Source: Spirometra erinaceieuropaei | Lineage: Eukaryota > Platyhelminthes > Cestoda > Diphyllobothriidea > Diphyllobothriidae | Direction: 5' to 3' | DNA: 64,000 bases | NCBI GenBank assembly: GCA_902702965.1 | Contig: CACRXP010000092.1 | Coordinates: 744,387-808,386, forward strand | In this document: one piece after another, positions 11,984-23,705 of the stretch | How positions within the stretch are numbered: position 1 is the stretch's first letter | How the letters are laid out: each line of letters begins with the position of its first letter | The notes under the pieces: generated by a model | Told to the model about the DNA's origin: nothing | The model's input: only the letters and a program-made list of their open reading frames with translations | Databases searched by the model: none | Program-made: the position numbers and the translations under genes

Positions 11984-12895
11984 TCAGTGGTGGGCGCGCT
12001 GGTCGATGGGAAGTTGACTGGGCTGGAGATGGGGGGGGGGGGGAGAAGGTTCACGTTCTAGATGTGTTAGGTGTCGATGCTGCAGTGAACTCCACTGTTG
12101 TGGATACGCTTGTGACACAATAAGCTCATCCGGCGTACTTATGTGCCTAGACAGTGTGAACAGCGGATGCAGCGAATGTATGTTGGGGTGATGGATTCGC
12201 AAGTGACCGACCAGACCGATGCGTGTGGTGAATGCGCGATCACAATTGGGACAGGTTAAGACCGTGTTCACATCGCTGGAGATGGGGTAGAGTGGTGGTT
12301 GCCGGGCCGTCGGGAAAGTGTTTTTCAGTGGTGGGAGTGGGAGCTGTTGTGGTCACCGTCGCCGCAGAGGTTGTGGTGGCAGTAATCGACGGCAGTGGGG
12401 CACGGGGATGTTGAGCATCGGCGGTGAAGGCGGCGAGGGGGTTTGTCGGGCTGCAGCACTGAGTCTGGTGATGTCCGAAGAGGCCAATCCGCGCGTGCAA
12501 TGTTCATTGACAGCGCGGGTAGGCTAAGGGAAGTCTTGGGGGTTGGCGTCGCGTGTCAGGGACGCCAGGGACTTGAGAACATCTCTTTCGGCTTCGGTAG
12601 TGGCGATCCGGCTTGCTTCATAAATTGCTGCTCCAGTCTTCACTGCTCTTCTCCAGGCCGATCGGTTTTGTGTGAGGTCTTCCCAAGCCTTCGGGTTGAT
12701 TTATAGTCGCTTCAAGGTGTCGGCGAGCACTTCTGGCGGCATTTCCGTAGAAGAGCTGTTTTGGTAGGCGCTCATCATCCATCCCCACGAGGTGGCTGCT
12801 CCATCGTCATTGCAGTCGCCTCAGCATGGCTTGGATGCTGAGGACTTCAGTCCGTTTCAGAACTTCCGTGTCGGAGATCCTGTCCTACCACCGCC
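11984..12895 (-). pseudogene. LINE (family B) C-terminal tail with C2H2 finger
   Basis: Minus-strand tail of a second LINE family. Reading 12,895 down to 11,984: DRISDTEVL, then SSHLVGMDDERLPKQLFYG (post-RT region), then spaced finger-like segments. The finger at about 12,200-12,265 is complete: CPNCDRAFTTRIGLVGHLRIH has the C-x2-C-x12-H-x3-H spacing. An upstream segment ARIGLFGH is a broken finger. Stops and frameshifts (about 12,740 and 12,520) make it a pseudogene. From memory, this GLVGHLRIH tail is common in tapeworm genomes, where it is annotated as reverse-transcriptase fragments. The finger probably binds the element's RNA or target DNA (inference). Confidence 0.8.
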
Positions 12896-13054
12896 GCCCC
12901 ACCATCCGGCGGAGACCTGTACAAGAACAGCGACCACATGAGATCTGATAAGCGGTACCGGTTTATACCCTTGCACTTGCCCCGTCGACTTTTGGGCGTG
13001 CTTTTGGTTTTCCATGGAATCTCAAGCTTTTGCAGGCGGGACATTCTTATTGGC

Positions 13055-14274
13055 ACTTACTCGTACTTGATACGGCTGCGATCATGCCTGATCTAGCCGG
13101 CCTCGATGATGTCGCGAACTGTAGCTCTCCACGCGTGAGGATCCGCGACAACAGATCTGGACAGCTCAACCCATTCCCTCCGCCAACGACGGCGACCGAA
13201 TACCGAAGGTCACAGAACCACCTCCATGTCTTGACGAACTGTGTCGAGCCAGATTTTGAACTGACCCCTCTCTTCGACGTTTCCAATGGGGTAACGGTGC
13301 CGGATCGAGGGCAGTAACACTGAGCTACTAAGGTGGACGACGAAGAACATGCCCGAACCACCTTAGTCGTCTTTCTTGGATGGCCCAGGTTATCCTTGCG
13401 ATGTTGTCGCAGCGAGCGTGAACTGTCTCATTTGAGACGAATTCGGCGAACTTCACTCAAAGGATGGCCCTCAAGCAGTGGTGGTCAAATACCCCCAGTT
13501 TTCGCTCGTCCACGCGCACAGTCCAGCATTCACAACCGTAGAGGAAGACAGACCGGACAGATGCACGGTACGCGCTAATCTTAGTGGCGATGGAGAGGCC
13601 ACGTCGGATCCATAAGCATTTTCGAAGGCTTGAGAAAACCCAGCGGGCAGCATCAACTGGAGAGACAATGTCATCCTTACTCCGGCCATTCGGCCGCAGC
13701 CTCGCCCCGAGGTACTTAAAACTGTCTACTTTTTCAAGTTGACAGCCATCAATCCCGAGGGGTGCCTTCTCCTGGCCAGTGATGCAGCTTGAAAATGCTT
13801 TAGTCTTTCCAGAGTTTATAGATAAACCGACGGATTCAGCGACCTCATTCACCCCTGACACCATAGACTGCAAATCAACAAAACTTGAATTAAGACGATA
13901 TTATCGGCACAGTCAAGATCAGTCAGTCGGTGTCCGGGTGCAAACTTAACACCGTCACCTTCGTTTAGGGCCCTTTGGAGGATCCAGTCAATAGCATAGT
14001 TGGACAGAATGGGCGACAGGATACAGACCTGTCTAACGCCAGACCGAATACGAAACGGTTGGGAAAGATTGTTGCTGACCAAGCCTTGATCATGGCGATG
14101 ATTTTTGCTGGTACACCATCTAGCGCCGTTATCCGCCACAGGGACTCACGATGAACGCAATCGAACGCGGCGGCAAAGTCAATGAAGCAGACGGCCGTCG
14201 GTTGTTGGTAGCTATGGCGATATTCGCGAATGCGCCTCAGTGTGAATATCTGGTCTGTCTCTTTACTCCTGCCA
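13055..14274 (-). pseudogene. RTE-like LINE (family A), RT and C-terminus
   Basis: Longest family-A copy, minus strand. The 5'-truncated start near 14,274 enters just before the first catalytic block (AVCFIDFAAAFDCVHRESLW, about 14,190). A frame change follows, then IRSGVRQVCILSPILSNYAIDW, then CADN where an intact element should have an (F/Y)ADD box: both the aromatic and the second Asp are replaced, so the polymerase is dead. Next come SVGLSINSGKTKAFSSCI, YLGARLRPNGRS, the SLRKCLWIRR block and the C-terminal DIIEAG. The 3' end at about 13,055 is the same as at 7,088. Several frameshifts are present. Confidence 0.88.
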
Positions 14275-14416
14275 ACTTATAGATATTTGAAAGCTGAGGA
14301 GGATTTTATGGTTGCTGTACCTTTAGCAAGACGATACTAACAATAGATCGATTGATTTCAGATAATTTCTTACTTAGTCTCTGCCTTCCTCACTTCTCCA
14401 TTTTTCTTCTTTCTAG

Positions 14417-14521
14417 CCACGCTGTCCTGGCCAGGAATTCTTCGATCTGGTCGTGCAGAAACTACAGCTGGACGACACTGACTACTTTGATCTGGAGTAC
14501 GAGGACAGTCTAGGCAATAGG
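14417..14521 (+). CDS. FERM-domain gene, exon a (F1 lobe)
   Basis: First recognisable exon of the only host gene. It follows a strong pyrimidine tract ending TTCTTCTTTCTAG and stops before GTGAGC, giving exactly 35 codons, phase 0 to 0. It encodes PRCPGQEFFDLVVQKLQLDD and then TDYFDLEYEDSLGNR, the helix and strand segment of FERM lobe F1 (compare the family pattern GQ.LFDLV..HL.L.E.DYFGL.). FERM proteins link membrane lipids or receptors to cortical actin. The preceding part of F1 must be on an exon further upstream, which I could not find. Tc1-element DNA fills most of the following intron. Confidence 0.88.
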
Positions 14522-15852
14522 GTGAGCGTTCATTGAGCTCAATGTTCTCCGACGTCCAATTTACAATGAAAGATGAAAACAACAACCAGTTGCCTTCTTT
14601 GCCTGTGACGTAAACGTCACAAGGATGGCCAATAGAGAGATCAGAACTACGATATATCGAAGGGCAGCGAATACTAGACGCATCCTCCAATTCCGGAGTA
14701 ACGATTCCATTGGTCACAAACACGACTATGTCAGAAATCTTTTCCAATTAGTTCAAATACACTGTTGTGACGACGAAGGGAGGAGAGAGGAAGCGAAATG
14801 TCTAAATTCCCTATTCACTGCCAATGGTTACCCACGATCCTTCATACGTGAGTGCCGAAAAGGACTTACCCGCGAACGATCTAACGACGCGATGCCCTAC
14901 GTGAGGAATGTTTCTGAGACGACATCAAGAATCCTGAGCCATTTTGGGATTGGGGTGGCCCATAAACCGGATTCCATATAAATACTGCTATTTTGCTGAA
15001 ACCGTTAAGGTTTGGCTCGTTACGTACATGCAGAAATTAGCGCACACAAAAGTAATGCTTCATATGTTTAAAAACGGAAAGGACTTTTGGGTGTTTAAAA
15101 TAACAAAAAAAATTTGGCCTATTTAAACGGTGGATTGTCGGTGTGTATTATTACTGCACTATAGGACAAGAAATCGCGCAGATTTGTCACACTGACACCT
15201 AGAAATCAATAAAACGTCTCTGTTTCAGCAAGCTGATTCCTCACGGTTAACACCGCCCAAAAAAGTCAATTTTAAAGTGCAGGAAGCACTATTTAGTGGA
15301 ATGATCGAGGGTAGATTACTCTCCTCTCAAAGAAGAGCATGCTGGAATGCGCAACCGAAGTCTAGGACAGGTATTAGCGTAGACATTGCCTGAACATATC
15401 GCAACGTCCATTTTCGCTCAAATGTGTGAACATTTTGCTGAAAAAAGTTGCATGGACACATTTTCTGCACGAGAAAAGGACATCTCCTTGAAGAGGCTGG
15501 ACGAACCAGCAAAACGCGTAACGATTAAGGTGTCTTAAAATCGTCATCTCAGTTTCTGTTATATATATACAGTACCTGTGCTAACTCATGAAATGTCATG
15601 AATTAACACAGGTAAACGACTTTAACGCAGAATCGGTAAACACTACGGCTCCCAAAGTCTGATAGCGGAAAATAAAAGATGTGTCAAAGAAATAAAGCAA
15701 AGTTTGGTTTAGAAAATATTGTTTACTGTGATAAAAATAAGTAATTTTCGACAGAAGTCACATTTTCGATAAAGGCCTATATTACAACTAAGTTAATAAA
15801 GGCTACGTATGAGGGCGTATAAAGAGGAGGGCGCATATAAGGGCAAAAATAA

Positions 15853-16908
15853 TTAAGGATAGAAACAGATACAAAAATCAGTACTTTGTTGATTTCCATT
15901 TGAATTAATAACGGCAGAAAGTCTGTCAGACATAGACATGACGAGGTTATCTATGGTGGATTGTAAAATGTAATCATTGAGTATGAAATAGAATTTGTCC
16001 TGCATTGAAAGAGTCTTCTTAGCTTTGTGCCAATTCCTTTTGACTATTCCAAAAAGATTTTCGATAGGATTCAAATCGGGGCTGTTAGCCGGGATGAAAA
16101 TGGATTGAAGGCCAATTGCGGAGAGGGCGGTTGTTGTCTAAAATGTTAGATTATATTTGCAAGCGGCATCAAATTCGTACCTCTTTAGAGCGGTGGACAG
16201 GCGCATTGTCGTGCAAAATTACAGTATCCATTCGGCGCCGACTTATGCCGTTGTAGCCGAAAGCATCCTTGACAATTGTAATAAACACCTTGCTGTTGAT
16301 GGTGTCGGATGTTGACCGCCAGACAGGCCGCTCACCGAATTTAATCGCCATCCAAACCATCATCCGCCGACAGTTCTTGAATGTTGCCGTCGGCGTAGTG
16401 CGTTCTTTTGGGAAGTTCTTTCCACGTATGACTGTTTGGAGCGATTTCGTAGGCTTGTCTAAAAATAAAACCTCATCGCAGAAGAAAATGCTCTTCCAAA
16501 ATGAAGATCTGTTATCAATATAATTCTTAGCAAATAAAAGCCGTTCTCTAATCAGTTTTCTACTTAAATATGGCTTAATCATGGCCCTCCGCCGCTGCAG
16601 TTCAAATTCCTTCATCCTTTTCCCAATGATGTTCATAGAAAACATCGGCAGATGTTCCCGTTGAATGGTCTCAATGGGCATCTAATGAAACTTTTTTAAT
16701 GTACGACGAATAAAATCGTCGTCTTGCTTACTTGTGGGCCGTTTGGGTCCCCCTATCTTATTTCTAGGAACAGTTTATCATTAATAATGCGCCACAGAGT
16801 GACCTTACTAATATTGAAAATACTAGCTAACGACTCACGCGGGATTCCCTCCACCGCTAATTTTCGAATACGCTGGAAGTCGACTTCGGATAAGTATTGT
16901 TTAGACAT
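15853..16908 (-). pseudogene. Tc1/mariner DDE transposase, decayed, with mini-intron
   Basis: Minus-strand transposase, cut-and-paste type. Start ATG at 16,906-16,908 (MSKQYLSEVDFQRIRKLAVE, a helix-turn-helix DNA-binding start with ISKVTLWRIIN). A frameshift near 16,750 and a stop just before MPIETI (16,681) break the N-terminal half. The catalytic part is well kept: first Asp in IFFCDEVLF, second Asp in VILHDNAPVHRS, and, after a 43-base intron, the third acidic residue in SPDLNPIENLFGIVKRN. Removing that intron joins the two catalytic segments in frame. The stop is at 15,853. Total length of about 330 residues is normal for the family. Confidence 0.88.
16138..16180 (-). other. 43-nt mini-intron in the transposase
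   Basis: On the minus strand the interval starts GTACGAATTTG, carries a CTAAC branch-like motif, and ends ATTTTAG. Its removal is phase 0 and restores continuity from the HRSKE segment to the LSAIGLQSIF..SPDLNPIEN segment, which otherwise contains a stop. The size resembles the very short introns known from flatworms. Confidence 0.8.
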
Positions 16909-17562
16909 AGGTATCGTTTGGCGTGATAGAGAAAAGTGGCGGCATGTCGCGCGAACTAAATATCTATTCGTTTACGATACGCATTTTCGGTCTGGTAAAA
17001 CAATCACACTGATAAACTTTTTTTATTTCGGTATTTTGAAACAAAACTTTACGGATTTGTAAAATACAATTTTTAGATGAAGAATCGCACGTTATTTCCT
17101 GAACAAAATAAGAAAAAAATTTATCTGCACTTCCCTGATTTTCTTGATATTGAAATTTAACTTTTTATTTTTTTTTCGAAAGTTTATTGAAAAATTTCTT
17201 CCTTTTATTAATCTTCTTAAACAGAATAATTAGGTCAAACAAAGAATTTCGATCCGAAAGCTTTAATAGCGTAGGAAACTGCTTGAACATCAGGAATCCT
17301 CCGATTTCGCCTAAATTCGGCCCGTTTTCTATTTAATATACAGATCCGTATCAAACTCCTTCAGCAAACGGCCTTTTCGTCCTTATTTCAACTAAATAAA
17401 TACAAATAACAACACCAAAAATACGCTACAGTTTTCACTCTAATTTTAACCTTGGCATTTCTTGAGTTAGCACAGGTACTGTATGCATATATAGCGTGTT
17501 TCATGTTGCAGGCCGCAGACAGCTGACACTTCCTAAAAACCCTACCTGGTTTCCTCCTTTAG

Positions 17563-17690
17563 TGTTGGTTGGATCACTTCAAACCACTCTACAAACCAGT
17601 CTCCCAGATTCCTCGTCGGCCGGCCCTGTTCTCCTTCAAAGTCAAATTCTATACCCCGAACCTCAGTTTACTATCAAATCGACTCACCAG
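17563..17690 (+). CDS. FERM-domain gene, exon b (F1 to F2)
   Basis: 128-base exon, phase 0 to 2. It starts after TTTAG and ends CACCAG before GTATGC. It encodes CWLDHFKPLYKPVSQI, then ALFSFKVKFYTPNLSLL and SNRLTR. WLD..KP and the VKFY.P strand are the classical end of FERM lobe F1 and its link to F2 (family: WLDL.KPI.KQ, VKFYPPD). The last two bases (AG) complete an Arg codon with the first base of the next exon at 39,192, 21.5 kb away. Confidence 0.92.
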
Positions 17691-18422
17691 GTATGCTGGC
17701 ATGCTGCACTCGCATCGTGGTGAACGGACAAAAAACGCCCACTGTCGCATGAGCCTGTTATTGTTGTCTGCACGTCGTTACCCTTCACACGAATTCTTTC
17801 TCCTAATTCTTCGTTTTCTTTTTTTCTCCCTTTGTACGGAGAATTGGGGGCACCCTGCGTCGCATAGGCTTAAGCCATCATCTCCCGTGGATTGCTTTTG
17901 TAAACAAAAACTAAAGGGCGTTTTCATTGAGGAACTGATAGGTTTTTATTTGCAGCGTCATAAACTCCAAACAACTGCATCAGCCTGGAGCCGAGGTTTC
18001 AGCAGCTACTAGACTGCTAAAAAAAAGTACCCTCACCATCACAAGCGACGAGGACCACCTGTGTCCGCGATGCTGTGGCTGCCAAACCTAAGCAGCCCGT
18101 CTACACCATCCACACACGACCTGAACCTAAATTAACACCTTTGAGGCCTTAAAGAAAACGAGGAAGTCTCGGATCCAGCATAACTGTGAATGCCATAAAA
18201 ACGACACCAGCAGGGAATCGCTGGGTCGTCTGAAGGTTTAGAGCGCCAGCAATGTTCACGTACACTCTCGGAGAAATGTCCCACCGTTGAACCTGCGTAA
18301 TATCCTCCAAAGCAACGAATGTATATGCAGTAATGAGGTTTGGGGAAAAAGACCTTCCTTCCCATCTTGATGAAGAATTGGACTCGGAAGAAAATGCAGT
18401 CATTGGAACGAGAAGTTTACTG

Positions 18423-18464
18423 GCCTGACTTTTCGGATCCTCAGTTGAGCTCGTCATCAGAGAC
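18423..18464 (-). ncRNA. Hammerhead motif remnant (PLE class 1)
   Basis: Minus strand: helix I GUCU, CUGAUGA, a helix-II segment of the usual length but with lost pairing, GAAA, AG, cleavage-site UC, helix I AGGC. Core and helix I are kept, while helix II is degraded. The surrounding 18,330-18,470 resembles the PLE 3' end at 59.4 kb (same CATTGGAACGAGAAGTTTAC context on plus). Confidence 0.6.
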
Positions 18465-19103
18465 AGTCACAGATAAGGATCCGAAGTAGTGGACTGCTTG
18501 CGAGGGTCACCCCATATTTGACTGCAGATTTGGAAAAACATCCTTAAACGACCGCTCCATAGTTCGCTCGTCAGGTCCATTTTAAGCGGATGTTCGAGGA
18601 AGGACTGCCTTTTCGATCGTGATTAGCCCTCTGAATGATTGTGTCAGTTTATTCTCATCCTCCTAGGAAGTCTTGCTCGAGTCCGAGTCCTTCCAGATTG
18701 TGCATTGGTTCCGTCTGGTGAGTACTGAGTCAGTCACCGTTTCCTTCTGAAGGGTAGATGAGTTTGCGAGATGGTATACCGCCCCGAACTCGTCTCCGGA
18801 GGCGCCATCATCTGGCTTTCTATCCGATAAGACTTAAAATGCAAGCGATTCTTCCGGTTTGTGGGGTAGATCTAGTGGTTCGACGTGTGTTATTTACTCC
18901 GATCAGGAGGTTGTCGAAGTCGAGATGTCCACTCAAAATTACAAGAAATCCAGCGTCGATCACTGGTTCGGCTAGGTTTTCTCAACTTTGGTAAACACAT
19001 CTGCAAGCAGTGGCCTCGGGAATGAGCCCATAGCTACGCCAACGGTCTGACGACAATATTCGTCGTTACGTCGAGAGCGAGCATTGCGTTCACAACAAAG
19101 GCG

Positions 19104-20095
19104 TACAGTGAGTGACCATTCGCACGGAATGTTGACCGAAATTCTGGAATGCGTTTTCGACTAGGAAGGATTACTTAGATGAGGTTGTAATGCTTATTAT
19201 CATGCGGCATAATCCTACAATATTTTGGACTCGGCAGGATGTCGGCTTTCTAATGCACTACTTTTCGACATCCTGTAGAAACCTTTTCTTTAAAAAAAAC
19301 GACTACTTAGTTAGTATGCATTTTTCATATTGATTTTCGGTGGTCTTATATATTCAAATACATTTTGTAGAAAGCATGAATAAAAATATGCCTTCTTTTA
19401 CTCATTTGATAGAGAATCGCGTCATCTCTGCATTATATGCCGGAAGAAAGGGTATATTTAGGTTTTAAAAAAGTTTCCAATCGTGAGATTTTTTAAGAAC
19501 GCAATGTCCATTCATACAGCATCGTACCCATCCGTTTACCATTGCTCCTCATGAAATGTACAACATAGTCCACATCCATTGCAAAATTTTGTGAACTCTA
19601 TGGTATCTTTTTAAAGATATATAGGAATATACGATTTTTTTACGCGGAAGGCATGCGCCATGTAGACTTAAACCACTGAACGCTAACTCAACGGCCGATC
19701 AGGCTCAAAATTATTCGATAATTGGAAAACTCATTTAAACCCCAATAATACTGCCTCTTTGAGTATAAAATGGAAGAGGACTTGATCCTCTATCAAACGA
19801 GTAAAATAACGCATATTTTGTTCATATTTTTTATAAAATGTATTTGGATTTTTAAAACCTTCGAAAATCAATTTGAAAAAGGCATGCTAATTAAGTAGCC
19901 ATTTTTACCGAGTAAGGTTTCTACAGGATATCGAAAAGTAGTGCATTCGAAAGCCAACGTCCTACCGAGTCTGCTGCATTATAGGATTATACTGAATGAT
20001 AATGAGTGTTATAACCGCATCTAAGTAATCTTTCCTAATCGAAAACGCATTCGAGAATTTCGGGCAAAATTGCATGAAATCGGTCACTCACTGTA
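19104..20095. mobile_element. Palindromic Tc1-related element B (family 2)
   Basis: 992 bp imperfect palindrome with ends TACAGTGAGTGACCATTC and GGTCACTCACTGTA. Family 2 differs from family 1 in the first 15 bases (GTGCGTGACC type) but shares the CATGAAAT block and the ATTTTC/TAAGTAG internal motifs. It has no ORF. Confidence 0.85.
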
Positions 20096-20635
20096 TTTCC
20101 GTAGTACATATGTTAGAATTCTGAGTGGAGCTTGCGTCCTTCAGATTGCATTAGCAGTTGCGGTAAGTTGTGTGATCGTGAGAAACAATAACACATCCAG
20201 AGAGCATGCTTTTACTAGTTTTCTCTCGTGTCCTGTTTTCTCCAGAAATTTAGAGGCCGTCAGCTTTTAAGTTGTACTGGGCCGGTGGGCCACGGACGAT
20301 TAAATTCATGCTCGGTGAGAGACCGTCATCTTTTAGACTTCACAGGCGTTCTTCGCGATGTAATTAAATGCCACTAATCGGGCCACAGTCTCGCGTTGTT
20401 TCTGGAAAAATGTGGACTTTCAAAATGTACTCGCGCCTGTTCTTTACAACAATCCCTGGCCTTCTATAGCGTCTTAAAATCAGGAAAACGGTACCACACT
20501 TTCCGGAGCTTATCTAATCGCGCTTGTAGCGACATGTCCAACATACTTTGGGCCGATCTTTCGGTTGCTAATGCCATCCCTCACCCTCCGGTATTTGGCG
20601 AAGATGCTGGAGATGCGAAGACTACCACGCGAACG

Positions 20636-21605
20636 TACAACAGGTGGGCCAACTCATGAAATGCCAACCGAAATTTCGAAATGCCTTCTCGTTTCGAAAA
20701 GATTAATTAAGTAGGGTTGTAAAACTAATCATCATGCAGCATAATTCTATAATGATCCAGTTACCTCAGGGTGTCCGCTTTCGAACGAACTTATTTCCGA
20801 CTGCATGCAAGAACTATACTCTGCAAAAAATGATTACCTAAGTAGCATGCAATTTTCGGATTGATTTTTGATTCCCTTAAAAATTCAATTATATTTCATG
20901 GAAAACATGCATAAAAATATTCATTTTCTACTTATTCGGTGGAAAATCACGTCTTCCTCTAATTTTATACTCGAAAGAAGGGTATAACTCGGTTTCTAAA
21001 AGCTTCTCGTTGTGAGATTTTTTAATGCCGTGAAATGGCCGTTCATTAAACGTCATGCATCTGCATTTACGAATGTGGCTTATAAAGTTAACAATGCTGC
21101 TCAAAACCACGCATGGTCTCCTCTTAATACCGTAGAGAAATGCATGGTTTTCCGTACACGGAAAGTATACGGCTTGTAGTTTTGAATCCCTGAATATAAG
21201 TGTAACAGCAGGTAGGGTTCAAAATTATTCGGGAATTAGAAAGGTTTTTTAAAACCGAATTATACTATTCTTCCGAGTATAAAATCGGAAGAAGACGTGG
21301 TTTTCTGCCGAATAAGTATAAGTGAATATTTTTATGCATGTTTTCCATGAAATATAATTGAATTTTCAAGGGCATCGAAAATCAATGAAAAAATTGCATG
21401 CCACATAAGTAGTCATTTTTTAAAGAGTATAGTTCTTGCATGATGTTGGAAATAAGTTCTTCGGAAGTCGACGCCCTGGGGTAACTGGATCACTATAGAA
21501 TTATGCTGCATGGTGATTAGTTTTACAACCCTACTTAATTTTTTCGAAACGAGAACGCAGTTCGAAATTTCGGTTGACATCTCATGAGTTAGCCCACCTA
21601 CTTTA
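20636..21605. mobile_element. Palindromic Tc1-related element C (family 1)
   Basis: 970 bp palindrome. The left end is mutated (TACAACAGGTGGGCC) and so is the right end (CCCACCTACTTTA). Its left arm contains GATCCAG at 20,754-20,760, an uninterrupted counterpart of the site hit by the retrozyme-like insertion at 49.5 kb. Confidence 0.85.
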
Positions 21606-21888
21606 GCTGTGTCCGGGCTCTATTCGAAGAAGTTGAAACATATTGCAGCACGTCCACCGACAAATATGCAGGACGACGATGCTTTTATGACCTCTTCCGG
21701 TCTAAGGGATGTCCAAACCATTTTATTATACAAGGCAAGCGCCGAGCGAACGAAAGACGTCCAAATGTGCAGCAAACCGAAGCTTGGGCGGCCATTCGCT
21801 GCATAAAAGTTTTCTACGAGACGGTCTCCTAACTGTTGCCATTTGTCGAAGTAGACATAGCATATCCACTTCAGACAACAACCTGCCA

Positions 21889-22199
21889 CCACCGAAACCT
21901 CGGTAATTGCCTACCGAATATGTTGCAATGATAGGGACTGCAACTACGTCGGGGAAGCTGGATGCAATTTAAAGACCCGCCTACATGAGCAAAAACTGCC
22001 AACACGAAAGCTAGACCCCAACCCACAGCCAATAACCATATTGGAGAAACTGACCACACTTTTGACCTTAAAGGAACCACCATCTTAGATCTAGGCACCA
22101 CAAAAACGACGACTTACAGCTGAGGCATGGTATTCAGATGCCAACTCTATCAACAGACAAGTAGACCCTCCTGCAGCTTACAAAGCTCTGCATCACTTT
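21889..22199 (+). pseudogene. Penelope-like GIY-YIG fragment
   Basis: Plus-strand fragment of the endonuclease end of a Penelope-like element. VIAYRICCNDRDCNYVGEAG carries the GIY-YIG core (Y-R-I ... Y-V-G-E), followed by LKTRLHEQKL. A frameshift near 22,030 leads to ETDHTFDLKGTTILDL, and a second to RLTAEAWYSDANSINRQVD, the usual end of these proteins. No hammerhead motif was found nearby. Confidence 0.75.
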
Positions 22200-22974
22200 G
22201 TGCATAAAAACCACAACAAGACGGTAACACCACACGGCAAAGTCTTTGCTTCCAGATATGGGCTGCCAGTAAACAGTGGTGTTAAGATGATTGTGCAGAA
22301 ACAAGGATTTTGAAGGCTTGCTGACCGACAGATTTTTCCCGGTGGAAGTGGGAGAGATTCTGTTTTTTGGTTTTGAAATCTCCTTGGCTGTATAGGGTTT
22401 CAATTAATTTACTCCAGGAAAAAATTGTTCCAAAGATGAAAGCTCCTAAATTGAGGAATTTCCGGTTTTTGACACGAGGGTTTTCTAAATCGGATTGGGT
22501 TTCCTCATCGCTTTCGGCTTTTGTGAAAGACAGTTTGTGTAGACATTGTTTTTAATGATTTATCTCACAACTGTCGCAGATAGACTTCGTCGCTTCTCGC
22601 TGTAATAAAGTAGCCGTCAGAAAGAAAATAGTTAAAATAAATAGTAACGGAGGAGGCATTACAGGAGAACCAAGAGTTCATTTTAATCCTGGCCAAAATT
22701 ACCAAACACGGATTAAATCCGTACAGCCTCAGCACAGAGTCGCGTAGATTCATGCATCTCAGCATGCGGTCTTTTGGGTAGTAATTTTCCCGGCCAACTA
22801 GGTCTCGCGAACAGAAAAGTCATCACACAACGAAGCTCAGCGAACGTTCAGTCAAATACATTTGCTAAAGTGCATAGACCGAGAAAAATTAGCTGATGGA
22901 TGTTTAGAAAAAGAGAGTAATTCCAGTTTACTGAGCACTGAAAGGCCAGCATGTGCAGCTGAACAGTCTGGTAC

Positions 22975-23705
22975 TCGGAGGATTCTTACGCTTAGTAACG
23001 GAGTTTTTTGGCGTGTCTGCTACGATCGGGAACATACAATGGTAGAGGGGCGCCCACTGATCGCATTACGGAACTCACTCGTCTCGTTGCGCCTTAGTGC
23101 TCTCCCTCTCTCTCGAACCCAACCAGCATCCTCACTACGGCGGATGATATAGGCAGAGTAACATTTCCGACAAAGACAGGGAAGACTGGAGTGGCCATTT
23201 CTGGCTCATTAGCCGTCGTCAGCCAATCATACCCAGCCCCGAAGTGTGGAACACCTGGAGCTCGATCACGCAATCCGTTGATTAAAGGTCCAACACCTCT
23301 AATACTTGAGCGAAGGGTGCGTTGTCCTGTCGGTTGCGATCAGGAATATACAATGGTAGAGGGGCGCTCACCGATCGTGTTGCGGAACTCACTCGTTTCG
23401 TTGTGCCTTAAGCCTCTTTCGAGCCCAACCAGCAGCCAAACAACAGGTGTTCAACGCCTGGGGTTTGGATATGAAAGGCTGATGCAGCGAATAAGCCAGA
23501 AATGGCTATTTCAGTCTCCCTTGTCTTTGTCGGTAATTCTACTCTGCCTGTTTATATACAAACATACATAACCAAGCAGTACGGGCTCGGGTCCCACGGT
23601 ATTCAAACCAGAGGTGGAGTGGGGCTAGCTGCTGAAGGTTAATAAGCCAGAAAGGACCATCACAGTATCCCTGGTCTTTGTCGACATTCCTCACTGGTTT
23701 CTATG
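22975..23705. repeat. Cluster of tRNA-derived SINE fragments
   Basis: At least four pieces of one SINE: minus-strand pieces at about 22,975-23,135 and 23,172-23,437, and plus-strand 3' pieces at about 23,440-23,545 and 23,585-23,705. The shared 3' part includes AATAAGCCAGAAATGGC and CCTTGTCTTTGTCGG. The 23,172-23,437 copy retains a decayed tRNA-like head. The best copy is at 63.3-63.6 kb. Confidence 0.65.

Larger units (their letters stand above)
15568..17483 (-). mobile_element. Tc1/mariner transposon with own transposase remnant
   Basis: A 1.9 kb element bounded by TACAGTACCTGTGCTAACTC (left) and its near-complement GAGTTAGCACAGGTACTGTA (right, ending 17,483), including the flanking TA at each side. 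It carries a minus-strand transposase. Inside the left end a second inverted copy of the terminus makes a 42-base palindrome (15,573-15,614, 18 of 21 pairs). The terminal sequence, especially CTAACTCATGAAATG, is shared with the palindromic non-autonomous elements in this window, so it or a close relative is a plausible source of their transposase. Confidence 0.88.
14522..17562 (+). other. Intron of the FERM gene holding a Tc1 element
   Basis: GT-AG interval between two phase-0 exon ends. Apart from the Tc1/mariner element (15,568-17,483) I see no other recognised feature. The 3' splice site TTTCCTCCTTTAG lies only about 75 bases beyond the right end of the transposon. Confidence 0.75.

Noticed and set aside
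12232..12527. Overlapping plus frames rich in Gly and Val
   Set aside because: Shadows of the minus-strand zinc-finger LINE tail in GC-rich sequence.
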